Shown: positions 20,759 to 31,850 of the stretch, piece after piece | Layout: the number at the start of each line of letters is the position of its first letter | How positions within the stretch are numbered: position 1 is the stretch's first letter | Assembly: GCA_902794055.1 (NCBI GenBank) | Contig: CADBGC010000004.1 | Coordinates: 761-38,461 of the forward strand | Origin: an uncultured Eubacteriales bacterium | Lineage (GTDB): Bacteria; Bacillota; Clostridia; Christensenellales; CAG-138 | Reading direction: 5' to 3' | Length of the DNA: 37,701 nucleotides | The notes under the pieces: generated by a model | Database searches by the model: none | Told to the model about the DNA's origin: nothing | The model's input: the letters and a program-made list of their open reading frames with translations, nothing else | Position numbers and translations under genes: made by a program

Positions 20759-23203
20759 TCATTCGTTTTCCCGAGTGTTCTCGCGATCTTGTTCTCGCTT
20801 AGCTTCACACTTTTCGGAGTTTTTTGCCTTGAGCCTTCTGAGCCTTGCCTCATAGATATCGCAGAGCTCATCGGCATATTCGCTGTAAAGGCTTCCCGCG
20901 ACCACTCGAAAGGCCGCTCTTCCGCCGCTCGGACTCACGGGCTTAACGAGCACCCAGCCCGTGTCGCATTTGAGCTGCAATCCGTTCGATGAGGCTTGAA
21001 GCCCGCCGCGCCCCTCGTCGAATAGCTCGCGCAGCATCCGTCCCGTGTCGCGGCAGCTCGTTTCCACTTCCGCCTCGCGCGTGAATACTTGGGGAAATGC
21101 GTTTATTCGGCGAACAAGGCTTCCGTCCGAAAACAGCTCGCAGAGCATGAGCGCTACTGCCTCGGGCAGATGCAGCCGTCTGTCAAGCCCCCGCTTCACC
21201 GATTCGCGAATAAGCTCCGCCGCTTCGTCTTTCGCATAAACAGCCTCCGCTCCCCCGCTTTCGAGCCTTCGCTTATACGCTTCATGCAGCGAATCGGGCA
21301 GCACGAGCCTGCGTTCGCCCTTTTCCACGGCGTATTCGGCGAGCACCGCGAGGATAAGCCGCGAGTCCGCGACCGTTTCACCGAAGGAAAGATAGAGCAT
21401 ATCCCGCTCGTCTATCAGCACGCAGAGCGTGTTTTCATCGGGCGAACTCGGCTTTTCGCGCCCATAGGTTTCTTCAACACACCAGCCGAGCCGTAGGAGC
21501 AGCTTTGCGATAGTCGTTTTTTGCTGCCTTCCCGCGCAGATGCGCAGCGTTTTTGCTTTCTCCATCAGAATTTTGCGATCCACCCCCTCCATGAGCCAAT
21601 GCTCGAACGCCTCCTCCATGCCGTTCATGCCCGTTATTAGCCCGAGCTCCGCAGCGAGCCTCGGCTTTTTTTCGCCGAGCATGAACGCGGCCTTCACCCT
21701 TCGCACGGTATCCGCAGTCGCCTCGCAGCCGTTTTCATCGAAGAGTATCAGCTCCGCTCCGCCTTCGCCGCCCGCCGCAATATAGATGCCGCCCGTGAAG
21801 ATCGAGCGGGAGACCGTGAACGCGAAGCAGGAGCTTGAGCAGGGCGTGAGCGAAGATGCATCAACGCCCTGCGAAACGATGCCCGCAAGCACGGCCTGCT
21901 TCAGCATCACGGATACGCTCTCCCCATCCGTGCAGACGGCAAGCTTTGCGGGAAGCGCTTTATAAAACAGGCTTGCGTATGAAGCACCGAGCCTCAGCGC
22001 AGTTTCGGGAGTCAGCTCCCCCGCATTAGCGCGCACTCTGCCGCCGAAGAACGCTGCGCGCGAAGCCGTTTCACCCCAGATCAAGCTGTGCTCTATCCCT
22101 GCGCCGCTTTCGACCTGCTTTTGCGGCCAAACCGCCGCATTCGGCATAAGCGTTGCGCCCGCGCCGATATGCGTTCCCGCGCCCACGATGCTGCCCGAAA
22201 ACAGCTTCGCGCTGCGCCCTATCCAAGCGTTTTCGCATACAACAGCCTCGCGAAGCTCGCAGCTTGCGCCTATATGTGCATTTTCAAGCACGATACTGCG
22301 CTTTAAGCTTGCCCCGCATTCGACCGCTGCGCCGCTTCCTATGATCGTGTGCGCACCTATAGCAGCGCCATCCTCGATCAGAGCGCCGCTGCCGATATAG
22401 CAGGGCGCAGTAAGCTTAGCCCCGCTCGCGATCCTCGCATTCGGCTCGATCCATACTCCGTTTTCGCATTTGGCTGTCGTTTCAAAAGCTATCCTGCCGT
22501 TCAGCATATCCATCTGGGCACTGCGGTACTGATCGATATTTCCGATATCGCACCAATAGCTCTCGCTTTTGAAGCCGTAGAGCTTCAAGCCTCTTTGCAT
22601 CATCAGCGGGAAAAGATCATTTGAAAAATCGAAGGGCTCGCCCTTCGGTATCAGCTCCAAAGCCTCTTTTTCAAGCACGTAGATTCCCATATTGGCATAG
22701 TCGCTGAACACGCAGCTTCGCTCGGGCTTTTCTATGAAGCGCACGATAAAGCCGTTTGCATCCGTGACCGCAACGCCGTACTCGCTCGGCTCATCCACCC
22801 GCGTCAGCGCAACGGTCGCCGCGGCTCCGCTTTCTTTATGCGTTCGCACGAGCGCGGTAAGGTCGATATCCGTCAGCCCGTCTCCGCTTAAGATCAAAAC
22901 GGGTTCGTCCGCGCCCTCGGTATCGAGCGCAAAGTGCACGCTGCCCGCCGTGCCGAGATCCCGCATGGGATCGAAGAAGGAGCACTTCATCGCCCATTTT
23001 TCGCCGCTGCCGACATAATCTTTTATTGTCTCCGCCATGTATCCGAGCGTGAAGCCGACCTCCGTGAAGCCGTGCTTTTTGAGGTTGTCGAGCACATAGT
23101 CCACTATCGGCCTGTTGAGCAGAGGCGCGAGGGGCTTGGGCATCGTGCAGGTCAGCGGGCGCAGCCTTTGCCCCTCTCCGCCCGCCAATATGATCGCTTT
23201 CAT
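20759..23203 (-). CDS. sugar-1-phosphate nucleotidyltransferase fused to a degenerate phosphomannomutase
   Basis: 814 residues. Residues 1-235 form an NTP-transferase domain: LAGGEGQRLRPLT nucleotide loop, PKPLAPL, ILSGDGLTD metal site and FIEKPE. Residues about 245-365 are hexapeptide-repeat (left-handed beta-helix) sequence, rich in IGSGA/IGAH units. Residues about 375-790 follow the phosphomannomutase/phosphoglucomutase layout but lack the catalytic Ser loop (TASHNP is replaced by IAAGGEGGA) and the metal loop (DGDxDR is replaced by IDERDM). A GDP-mannose or NDP-hexose pyrophosphorylase activity is likely; the mutase part is probably structural or regulatory. The Lys/Glu-rich C-tail is charged. 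It is the last gene of the long leftward run. Confidence 0.85.
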   Translation of the reverse strand: MKAIILAGGEGQRLRPLTCTMPKPLAPLLNRPIVDYVLDNLKKHGFTEVGFTLGYMAETIKDYVGSGEKWAMKCSFFDPMRDLGTAGSVHFALDTEGADEPVLILSGDGLTDIDLTALVRTHKESGAAATVALTRVDEPSEYGVAVTDANGFIVRFIEKPERSCVFSDYANMGIYVLEKEALELIPKGEPFDFSNDLFPLMMQRGLKLYGFKSESYWCDIGNIDQYRSAQMDMLNGRIAFETTAKCENGVWIEPNARIASGAKLTAPCYIGSGALIEDGAAIGAHTIIGSGAAVECGASLKRSIVLENAHIGASCELREAVVCENAWIGRSAKLFSGSIVGAGTHIGAGATLMPNAAVWPQKQVESGAGIEHSLIWGETASRAAFFGGRVRANAGELTPETALRLGASYASLFYKALPAKLAVCTDGESVSVMLKQAVLAGIVSQGVDASSLTPCSSSCFAFTVSRSIFTGGIYIAAGGEGGAELILFDENGCEATADTVRRVKAAFMLGEKKPRLAAELGLITGMNGMEEAFEHWLMEGVDRKILMEKAKTLRICAGRQQKTTIAKLLLRLGWCVEETYGREKPSSPDENTLCVLIDERDMLYLSFGETVADSRLILAVLAEYAVEKGERRLVLPDSLHEAYKRRLESGGAEAVYAKDEAAELIRESVKRGLDRRLHLPEAVALMLCELFSDGSLVRRINAFPQVFTREAEVETSCRDTGRMLRELFDEGRGGLQASSNGLQLKCDTGWVLVKPVSPSGGRAAFRVVAGSLYSEYADELCDIYEARLRRLKAKNSEKCEAKREQDRENTRENE

Positions 23204-23244
23204 AAAAAATAATACCGCCTTTCAAAATGAACTGCGGTATTATT
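23203..23244 (-). terminator. terminator-like hairpin carrying the next gene's ribosome site
   Basis: Perfect 11-bp inverted repeat AATAATACCGC / GCGGTATTATT (23208-23218 and 23234-23244) with a 15-base loop. On the minus strand the stem runs into a T-run that ends at the ATG of the nucleotidyltransferase gene. It can terminate the hydrolase transcript. The best ribosome site for the next gene (GAAAGGCGG) lies across the loop and 3' arm. Confidence 0.7.
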
Positions 23245-23280
23245 ATCATCTGCTGTCGGAAAAAATATCCGTTGAAATAT

Positions 23281-25209
23281 TTACCTTTCGAGCTCAACGG
23301 GAGCATCGCTTCCGGGAGTCACGTCGTAGTAAAGTATTCCATAATAGTAGTTGTTTGCTTCGATCGTGGCGTAGTATTCCGTGAAATCATACCACGGAAT
23401 GCCGCACCAAACCGCCCTGTAGAACAGCACCTTCGGGGGCAGCACGCTGCCATGCGTTCTGAATACGTATTCCGCAGAGGCCTGCGCAACGGGGTTGGGC
23501 TGCGTGTTTTCAAACAGCGAGAGCGGACGGTTGCCGAACTGGTTCCGCTGAAGCAGAACGCCAACGACGTTGTTGGGGAAATGGCCGGACTGGTTCATAA
23601 CGCGGTTATAAACGATGCTCGCGATCGCACGATAGCCGCGATAGGTGCTGCCGGGGCCCTCCATGTGGCAGAGCGCCGCAACGAGACGGATCTCGTAATC
23701 GGTGAACTGATGCCCGCCCGGGTTCGGAGCCGGAGCCGGAGTCGGTGTCGGATTCGGGGTCGGGTTCGGAGAATGCCCAAGCGTCAGATACTGCCTTGCA
23801 ATGTAGCCGGTTCGGCTGTTATAGGTACAGCGGTACCATGCGCTGTTCTGCGCGATGATGCGCACCTCGGTGCCGTAGGTGAGCACGGTGATAACGTCCG
23901 AATTCGTGTTCGGCGCGGTGCGGAAATTGACGCGCTGAGTATTCACGTACGCCGCCATATTAGACGTATCCGTGAAGGGATCGGGATCAGGCGTGTTCGT
24001 GGGCTTCGGGGTGTTCGTCGGCCTCGGGGTAGCCGTTGGCTTCGGCGTTTCGAGCGTTCCGAGGGTAACGTAGGGCTTTGCTATATAGCCCACCGTGCCG
24101 CTGCAGCGAACACGGTACCATTCGCTCGTCTGCGCGATGGCCGTTACGGAGGTGCCGTAGGTCAAAATGTCTATTATTTCCGCATCGGTCGAGGGGGCGG
24201 AGCGGAAGTTTACGTATGCCCTGTTCGTGTAGCCGGACTCGTTGTTCATGGGAACGAACGGCTCGCTCGTAGGCGCGGGAGTGTTCGTCGGCTTCGGAGT
24301 AGGCATCGGAGTCGGGGTGGGCGTCGGGGTCGGCGCGTTCGTAGGCGTTGTGGTGGGATAGGGAGTCGGCATGGGATAGCCCGGGCCGGGATAGCTCAGA
24401 TAAGGCTTTTTAACGTATCCGTTTTTGCCGTTGTACGTTACTCTGTGCCATTCGGGGGAGTCGCCTGTAATGAGCACGTGCGTGCCGTAGGTGAGCTCGG
24501 CCACTATATCCGAATCGGTCGAGGGCTTGGCGCGCATATTCACGACCTCCCTGTTCGCAAAAGCCTCCATGTTTGCAACGGGCTCGAACGGGTCGGGAGT
24601 CGGGTTTGCGGGCTGAACGGGCTCTTCCTGCCCCTCAACGGTGAGATAGGGCTTGGCGATGAATCCCCGCACTCCCTCATAACGCACACGATACCAGTTG
24701 GGGCTATCGCCCGTCACTTTTACCTCGGTGCCATCGGTGAGCTCGAAGTAGATGACCGCATCCAGCGAAGGCTTGGCGCGGAAATTGACGTAGGGAGCAT
24801 TGATGATACCGCTCAGCCAATCCACGGGATAGAAGCCGTCCGCATCGGGCGTGGAATCGGGCTCGGGAGTGGCGGTTCTCGGCGCCGGCGTGGGCTTGCC
24901 CGTGGGCTCCTCGACGGGGGGCTCGGTGGGCGTTTCGGTGGGCGCTTCGGTGGGCGCTTCGGTCGGCGCTTCGGTTGGTTCCTCGGTCGGTGCATCAGTG
25001 GGCGCCTCGGTCGGAACGAAGGTTATGATCGGTGTTTCGATCGCGTTTTCGGTGGGTGCGGGCGTTTCAGTCTGTGCATACTGCGTTGGTGCGGGAGTGT
25101 TCGCATCCGTAGATGTTCTCTCATTCGCGCAGCCCGAAAGTGCCGCCGCTGCCATCGCCGCTGCCATTACGGCAGCCGCGAGGCGCATTTTTGTTTTTGA
25201 TAAACTCAA
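23281..25209 (-). CDS. lipoprotein with four SH3b domains and a SleB-type cell-wall hydrolase domain
   Basis: 642 residues. A lipoprotein signal ends in LSGC (Cys27), then come a Thr/Glu/Pro linker (33-115), four bacterial SH3 domains (about 136-192, 217-273, 328-384, 422-478; each with VNxRxxPS, YGTxV, W(Y/H)RV, GY(I/V)xxxYL) separated by Pro/Thr linkers, and a C-terminal Hydrolase_2/SleB-like domain (503-642) with catalytic-Glu region LCHMEGPG and IASIVYNRVM. It probably binds and cuts peptidoglycan. The start is TTG 25209, eight bases after AGGAGG; ATG at residue 8 is the alternative. It follows hslU, and its terminator overlaps the next gene's leader. Confidence 0.85.
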   Translation of the reverse strand: MSLSKTKMRLAAAVMAAAMAAAALSGCANERTSTDANTPAPTQYAQTETPAPTENAIETPIITFVPTEAPTDAPTEEPTEAPTEAPTEAPTETPTEPPVEEPTGKPTPAPRTATPEPDSTPDADGFYPVDWLSGIINAPYVNFRAKPSLDAVIYFELTDGTEVKVTGDSPNWYRVRYEGVRGFIAKPYLTVEGQEEPVQPANPTPDPFEPVANMEAFANREVVNMRAKPSTDSDIVAELTYGTHVLITGDSPEWHRVTYNGKNGYVKKPYLSYPGPGYPMPTPYPTTTPTNAPTPTPTPTPMPTPKPTNTPAPTSEPFVPMNNESGYTNRAYVNFRSAPSTDAEIIDILTYGTSVTAIAQTSEWYRVRCSGTVGYIAKPYVTLGTLETPKPTATPRPTNTPKPTNTPDPDPFTDTSNMAAYVNTQRVNFRTAPNTNSDVITVLTYGTEVRIIAQNSAWYRCTYNSRTGYIARQYLTLGHSPNPTPNPTPTPAPAPNPGGHQFTDYEIRLVAALCHMEGPGSTYRGYRAIASIVYNRVMNQSGHFPNNVVGVLLQRNQFGNRPLSLFENTQPNPVAQASAEYVFRTHGSVLPPKVLFYRAVWCGIPWYDFTEYYATIEANNYYYGILYYDVTPGSDAPVELER

Positions 25210-25272
25210 GGCATTATCCTCCTTTTCTCATTCACCCGAATTTCCTTACACTTCGGGCGGATCCATATAGGA

Positions 25273-26681
<1,409 letters not shown>

Positions 26682-26682
<1 letters not shown>

Positions 26683-27215
26683 TAAACCTCCTCCACCGTG
26701 ATATTTGAATTCGTGTAAACGCAGATCTCCGAAGCGATCAGCAGGCTCTTTTTCGCTATCTCGGCGGCATCGAGCTCGGTGTTCTCCTTGAGCGCCCTTG
26801 CCGCTGCAAGCGCGTACATGCCGCCGCTGCCGATCGCCGCAACGCCGTCATCGGGCTCGATGACCTCGCCCGTGCCCGAAACTATCAAAAGATCGGTCTC
26901 GTTTGCGCATATAAGCAGCGCCTCGAGCTTGCGCATGACCTTGTCGTTTCGCCAATCCTGTGCAAGATCCACCGCCGCGCGCCTGAGGCTGCCGCCGTGG
27001 AAGGTCAGCTTGCCCTCGAAGCGGTCGCAGAGCGTGAACGCATCCGCAACGCCGCCCGCGAAGCCGACGACGACCTTATCGTTATAGATGCGGCGAACCT
27101 TCTTCGCCGAATGCTTCATGACCGTACTTTCGCCGAGCGTGACCTGTCCGTCGCCCGCAACGGCGGTTTTGCCGTTCTTCTGAACGGCCACTATGGTTGT
27201 GCCTCTTATTTCCAT
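26682..27215 (-). CDS. hslV: HslV, proteolytic subunit of the HslUV protease
   Basis: A 177-residue Thr protease of the proteasome-beta superfamily. The catalytic Thr is the first of TTIVAV after a five-residue leader (MEIRG) that would be removed. Also seen: [11 protein letters not shown], the [17 protein letters not shown] core and [17 protein letters not shown] precedes the ATG. Its first ten bases overlap the end of trmFO, and it overlaps hslU by one base, so the three genes are surely cotranscribed. Confidence 0.97.
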
Positions 27216-28525
27216 ATTCTGTCCTCAAAAGTCAATTCATCTATTTCATTGAGCGCCCTTTCGGAGATAAGCGAGTATCTTTTGAGCTTATCCCTCGGCG
27301 CGTTCTCAAGGCTCTGCATGATGCCGAAATTGATATTCATCGGCTGGAACGAGCCTCCGTTGTATTCGCTTACGTAGTGCGCAAGCGCGCCTATGGCGGT
27401 TTTTCTTGAAAAGTCTATGCTCGGTAGCCCCTTGAGCTTTCTTGCAAGGCAGAGCCCCGCGTAAAAGCCGCTCGCGGCGCTTTCGATATAGCCCTCAACG
27501 CCCGTTATCTGCCCCGCGAAGAACACGCCGCTTCTTTCGCGAAGCTCGTATTCGCTCGTAAGGTGCTTGGGCGATTTGAGGTAGGAATTGCGGTGCATAA
27601 CGCCGTAGCGCATGAACTCCGCACTTTCAAGCCCCGGTATCATGCCGAACACACGGCGCTGCTCGGGGAATTTAAGATTGGTCTGAAAGCCCACGATATT
27701 ATAGAGCGTTCCCTCGGCGTTGTCCTGCCGAAGCTGCACCACCGCGTACGGCTTTTTACCGTCGCTCGCTGTCAGATCCGTGAGCCCCACGGGCTTCATC
27801 GGTCCGAATGCAAGCGTTTGATCGCCCCTTCGCGCCATAACTTCAACGGGCATACAGCCCTCGAAAACGCTCTTATCCTCGAAGCCGTGCAGGGGCGCGG
27901 TCTCGGCGGAAGTCAGGGCGCGAACGAAGCTGTAGTATTCGAGCATGGTCATGGGGCAGTTCAGATAATCGCTGCCGCGATCGTAGCGTGAAGCCCTCTT
28001 GACCTTATTCATATCGAGCGAATCGAGCGTTACTATCGGCGCGGCCGCATCGAAAAAATGCAGGCTGTCGCCAAGAAGCGCCTCGATGCTTTTCATAAGC
28101 TCGCCATCGGTCAAAGGGCCTGTGGCGATGATAACGGGAGTATCGGGAACGCTCGTTATCTCCTTGGAGATCAGCTCTATATTCGGATCGCTCTTTATGC
28201 GCTCGGTGACCATCTTTGAAAAGCCTTCCCTATCGACGGCGAGTGCGCCGCCTGCGGGAACGCGGGTCGCATCCGCGCATTCCATAACGAGCGAACCGAG
28301 CCGCCTAAGCTCCTCCTTGAGAAGCCCCACGGCGTTGTCGAGCTTATCGGAGCGCAGGGAATTGGAGCATACCAGCTCGCAAAGGTCGTTTGACTTATGC
28401 GCAGGGGTATGCTTTTGAGGCTTCATCTCATAGAGCCTAACCCTTATCCCCATCCTCGAGAGCGTATGCGCGGCCTCGCAGCCCGCAAGCCCCGCTCCGA
28501 TAACGCTTGCGCTCGGTTTTTCCAA
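27206..28525 (-). CDS. trmFO: folate-dependent tRNA (uracil-54-C5)-methyltransferase
   Basis: A 439-residue flavoprotein that makes ribothymidine at tRNA position 54, using methylene-tetrahydrofolate. It has the N-terminal FAD loop [15 protein letters not shown], the family signature around [22 protein letters not shown] and the C-terminal [16 protein letters not shown]. The start is TTG 28525: AGGAGG lies six bases before it and the topA stop is one base before. It ends inside hslV by ten bases. In Bacillus the order is topA-trmFO-codV-hslV; here codV (xerC-like) is missing between trmFO and hslV. Confidence 0.96.
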   Translation of the reverse strand: MEKPSASVIGAGLAGCEAAHTLSRMGIRVRLYEMKPQKHTPAHKSNDLCELVCSNSLRSDKLDNAVGLLKEELRRLGSLVMECADATRVPAGGALAVDREGFSKMVTERIKSDPNIELISKEITSVPDTPVIIATGPLTDGELMKSIEALLGDSLHFFDAAAPIVTLDSLDMNKVKRASRYDRGSDYLNCPMTMLEYYSFVRALTSAETAPLHGFEDKSVFEGCMPVEVMARRGDQTLAFGPMKPVGLTDLTASDGKKPYAVVQLRQDNAEGTLYNIVGFQTNLKFPEQRRVFGMIPGLESAEFMRYGVMHRNSYLKSPKHLTSEYELRERSGVFFAGQITGVEGYIESAASGFYAGLCLARKLKGLPSIDFSRKTAIGALAHYVSEYNGGSFQPMNINFGIMQSLENAPRDKLKRYSLISERALNEIDELTFEDRIWK

Positions 28526-28526
28526 A

Positions 28527-30644
28527 TCAATCCTCCTGATCCTGCTGATCCTGCTTCTTGCCTTCTCCGCGCTTGATATAGCCGCAGTCCTTATCCTCGC
28601 AGGCGATATACCTGCCGTTTACCCTTATTTTTTGAACGAGCATCTTGCCGCATTTGGGGCAGGCTTCGCCGGTGGGTCTGTCCCAGGAAACGTAATCGCA
28701 CTCGGGATAACGCTCGCAGCCGTAGAACGCCTTGCCCTTCTTGCCGGTGCGCTTGATAATATCAGCGCCGCACTTGGGGCATTTAACGCCGATCTTATCG
28801 AGTATCGCCTTGGTGTTTTTGCAGGCGGGATAGTTCGGGCAGGCAAGGAATCTGCCGAATCTGCCTTCCTTATAGACCATCATTGCGCCGCATTTTTCGC
28901 AGGGAATATCCGAGACCTCGGGCTTGATCTCAACGCGCTCAACGCTTTCAAACGCTTTATCGAGCGACTCCTTGAAGGGTGTGTAGAAATCGCCGATGAT
29001 GTTCTGCCAGCGCTCCTTGCCCTCCTCAACGGAGTCAAGGCGCGTTTCCATTCCTGCGGTGAATTTAACGTCCACAATGCGGGCGAAATTATCCTCCATG
29101 AGCTTGTTCACGATGAAGCCGAGCTCCGTGGGAACGAGCTGTTTCTTTTCTTTTTCAACGTAGCCTCGATCGATTATGGTCGATATCGTGGGCGAATAGG
29201 TGCTCGGGCGGCCGATGCCGAGCTCCTCGAGCGTTTTAACGAGCGATGCCTCGGTGTAGCGCGGCGGGGGTTCGGTGAAGTTCTGCTTGGGGGTGATACC
29301 CACGTATTTTGGGTGATCGCCCTCGCTCATTGCGGGAAGATTGGCGCTGCCCGGCTCCTCCGATTCCTCTTCCGCGCTCTTGTAAACGGCGGTGAAGCCA
29401 TCGAAAAGCGTTCTTGAGCCGGTGGTGCGGTATGAGCATACCTCGCTCGTTTCGGTGTCGATATTGACCGTGGTGGTCTCTATAAGCGCCTCGCTCATCT
29501 GGCTTGCAAGGAATCGCTCATAGATGAGCTTATACAGCTTATACTGACCCGGCTCGAGCGAATCCTTTATCGAGGCGGGAGTCAGATACACGTCGGTGGG
29601 TCTGATCGCCTCGTGCGCATCCTGCGCGCCCGATCTGCCCTTATAGAAATTCGGCTTTTCGGGAACGTATTTATCGCCGTAATGAACGGCTATATATTCC
29701 CTCGCGGCCTCCTGCGCCTCGGCGGATATGCGAACCGAGTCCGTGCGCATATAGGTGATAAGACCAACGCTGCCCTTGCCCTTGATATTTATGCCCTCGT
29801 AGAGCTGCTGAGCGCAGAGCATGGTGCGCTTAGGCGGCATGCTCGCCCTGTTTGAAGCATCCTGAAGCATGGAGCTTGTGGTGTACGGCGCGGGGGCGTG
29901 GCGAAGCTTCTGAGCGGTCTTTACTCCGCTCACGATATAGCTTGCGCCCTCGGAGAGCGCAACAACCCGCTTTGCCTCCTCCTCGCTCTTTAGCTCGGTT
30001 TTTTTACCGTTCATTCCGATGAACTTGGCATCGAAATCACGCCTGCCGTGGTGGAGCTTTACGGAGATCGTCCAATACTCCTTGGGAACGAAGTCTTGTA
30101 TCTCCCTCTCGCGGTCGCAGATTATCTTGGTGGTAACGCTCTGAACCCTGCCTGCTGAAAGACCCTTTTTGACCTTTACCCAAAGCAGGGGGCTGAGTTT
30201 ATAGCCGAGAAGCCTGTCGAGCACGCGCCTTGCCTGCTGAGCATCCACAAGGCTCAGATCGATGCTGCGGGGCGATTTAATCGACTTCTGGATAACGTTT
30301 TTGGTTATCTCATTGAAAACGATGCGGCATTTCGCGTTCGGATCGAGCTTGAGCATATTGGCAAGATGCCATGAGATGGCCTCGCCCTCGCGATCGGGGT
30401 CTGTTGCAAGATACACGTGCGAGGCGGACTTCGCCTCCCTGCGTATCTTTTCGATAACGTCGCCCCTGCCGCGCAGGGTGATGTACTTGGGTTCGAAATC
30501 GGCGTCCACATCCACGCCGAGCTGACTCTTCGGAAGATCGCGCACGTGACCGTTGGACGCGATGACCTTGTATTTGGAGCCGAGATACTTTTCTATCGTT
30601 TTTGCCTTCGACGGGGACTCAACGATTATCAGATTCTCTGCCAT
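28527..30644 (-). CDS. topA: DNA topoisomerase I
   Basis: A 705-residue type IA topoisomerase that relaxes negative supercoils. It has a Toprim domain ([18 protein letters not shown], with the DPDREGEA acidic motif), an active-site Tyr in [11 protein letters not shown], and three C-terminal four-Cys zinc ribbons: CEKCG...CPNYPAC, CPKCG...CERYPEC and CPKCG...CEDKDC. A charged Lys/Gln/Asp tail ends the protein. AGGAGG precedes the ATG. It lies between dprA and trmFO, the usual Firmicutes arrangement. Confidence 0.97.
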   Translation of the reverse strand: MAENLIIVESPSKAKTIEKYLGSKYKVIASNGHVRDLPKSQLGVDVDADFEPKYITLRGRGDVIEKIRREAKSASHVYLATDPDREGEAISWHLANMLKLDPNAKCRIVFNEITKNVIQKSIKSPRSIDLSLVDAQQARRVLDRLLGYKLSPLLWVKVKKGLSAGRVQSVTTKIICDREREIQDFVPKEYWTISVKLHHGRRDFDAKFIGMNGKKTELKSEEEAKRVVALSEGASYIVSGVKTAQKLRHAPAPYTTSSMLQDASNRASMPPKRTMLCAQQLYEGINIKGKGSVGLITYMRTDSVRISAEAQEAAREYIAVHYGDKYVPEKPNFYKGRSGAQDAHEAIRPTDVYLTPASIKDSLEPGQYKLYKLIYERFLASQMSEALIETTTVNIDTETSEVCSYRTTGSRTLFDGFTAVYKSAEEESEEPGSANLPAMSEGDHPKYVGITPKQNFTEPPPRYTEASLVKTLEELGIGRPSTYSPTISTIIDRGYVEKEKKQLVPTELGFIVNKLMEDNFARIVDVKFTAGMETRLDSVEEGKERWQNIIGDFYTPFKESLDKAFESVERVEIKPEVSDIPCEKCGAMMVYKEGRFGRFLACPNYPACKNTKAILDKIGVKCPKCGADIIKRTGKKGKAFYGCERYPECDYVSWDRPTGEACPKCGKMLVQKIRVNGRYIACEDKDCGYIKRGEGKKQDQQDQED

Positions 30645-30725
30645 ATTTCCTCCTATGTGAACCGCTTCGGGCGCTCCGCCCTCTGCGTAATATCTCTTTT
30701 TTTCTTTATTTTCGGCAATAATCGG

Positions 30726-31850
30726 CTATTCGGCCGAATACACTCTGCCGGGTAACTGCTTTATTAAACCTGAAAATTCCAATTCTGTCAAGTGCAGGTT
30801 TAGCTTTTGTGCGGAAATTCCTGTTTTTTCCAGCAGCTCGTCGATGCTTTTTTCTCCCAAAAGGAGCATTTCGTATATCATTCTGCTGTCTCCCGAGAGC
30901 ATTTGCAGCGCACCCCTTCCGCCTGATGGGTCGGCTTGCGCTTCGGCCTTCTCCCTATTGAGACCGAGCATTTCCACAAGATCGTCCGCGCCGTAGACGG
31001 GCTGCGCCCAGCCCTGCTTGAGCATGTCGTTCGTGCCGCAGTTGAGCTGCTCCGTTATCCTGCACGGCACGGCGTAAACGTCCCTCCCCTGCTCGAGCGC
31101 GCAGGAAACCGTTATCATGGTTCCGCTCTTTTTGCCCGCTTCCACCACGAGCAGCGAGCCCGAAATGCCGCTTATGATGCGGTTGCGCATAGGGAATGAA
31201 TACTGCGTTGCCCTGGTTCTGGGCAGGTATTCGCTGAGCAGTACGCCGCGCTCGAGTATTTTTTCAAGCGTTTTCTGCGTATTGTCGCTCTTACGCACGA
31301 GCACGCCCTGCCCGAGCACCGCCGCCGTGGGAAATGCCGCGTTTTCCGCCTTGAGCGCACCCTCGTGGGCATAGCTGTCGCAGCCGTAGGCAAGACCCGA
31401 GATGACCGCTGCGCCGTTTTGAGCAAGGCTCAAGCCCATCATATCCGCCACGGTGCGCCCGTAGTCCGAGCAGCGCCGAGTTCCGACCACGGAAACGGGC
31501 GTTTCGATCGGTCTTCCCGCCATCGCGCCGCGCGCATAGAGCACGTACGGCGGATCGGGGATATTGAGAAGCAGCGGCGGATAGCTTGGGTCGGCCTTTG
31601 TTATCGCGCGGACGCCGTCCCTTTCAAGCCCCGCTATAAAATCATCGATATAGCTTTCGTTGGCGGAAAGGGCGATCCTGCGCTTTTTATCCATGCCAAG
31701 GCTGCCGTAATCGGCGCTGCCGTCGAGCACACGCGCATGAGTCTCATAAAGCTCGCCGTTTGCCTGCTCGAACTGCATACCGCTTCTTGCCGCGCCCTCA
31801 AAGGCGAGGCTCATGAAGATATTCAGCCTATCCTCTTTTGAATACTGCAT
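30726..31850 (-). CDS. dprA: DNA-processing protein DprA/Smf
   Basis: A 374-residue DprA, which binds incoming single-stranded DNA and loads RecA during transformation. The extended Rossmann fold shows VSVVGTRRCSDYG, ISGLAYGCDSYAH and VVEAGKKSGTM, with an N-terminal SAM-like region and a C-terminal winged helix (about 310-374: KSIDELLEKTGISAQKL). Its ATG directly follows the yifB stop; GGGG lies upstream. An 80-base gap to topA contains that gene's ribosome site. Other competence genes are not in the window, except the ComM-like neighbour. Confidence 0.96.
   Translation of the reverse strand: MQYSKEDRLNIFMSLAFEGAARSGMQFEQANGELYETHARVLDGSADYGSLGMDKKRRIALSANESYIDDFIAGLERDGVRAITKADPSYPPLLLNIPDPPYVLYARGAMAGRPIETPVSVVGTRRCSDYGRTVADMMGLSLAQNGAAVISGLAYGCDSYAHEGALKAENAAFPTAAVLGQGVLVRKSDNTQKTLEKILERGVLLSEYLPRTRATQYSFPMRNRIISGISGSLLVVEAGKKSGTMITVSCALEQGRDVYAVPCRITEQLNCGTNDMLKQGWAQPVYGADDLVEMLGLNREKAEAQADPSGGRGALQMLSGDSRMIYEMLLLGEKSIDELLEKTGISAQKLNLHLTELEFSGLIKQLPGRVYSAE

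Noticed and set aside
19459..20877. 472-codon open frame opposite the VPATG protein
   Set aside because: Spans a terminator and two gene ends; its Gly-rich repeats are only the reverse of the AEPTEEPAP repeats.
23227..25200. 657-codon open frame on the plus strand opposite the SH3b lipoprotein
   Set aside because: Arg/Gly-rich translation with no domain; it mirrors the repetitive, GC-rich hydrolase gene, which has a lipobox, SH3b motifs and a ribosome site.
25205..25212. two-codon start-stop (ATG CCT TGA) before the SH3b lipoprotein as a regulatory uORF
   Set aside because: The ATG is only three bases from AGGAGG, too close for efficient initiation; more likely chance, with TTG 25209 as the true start.
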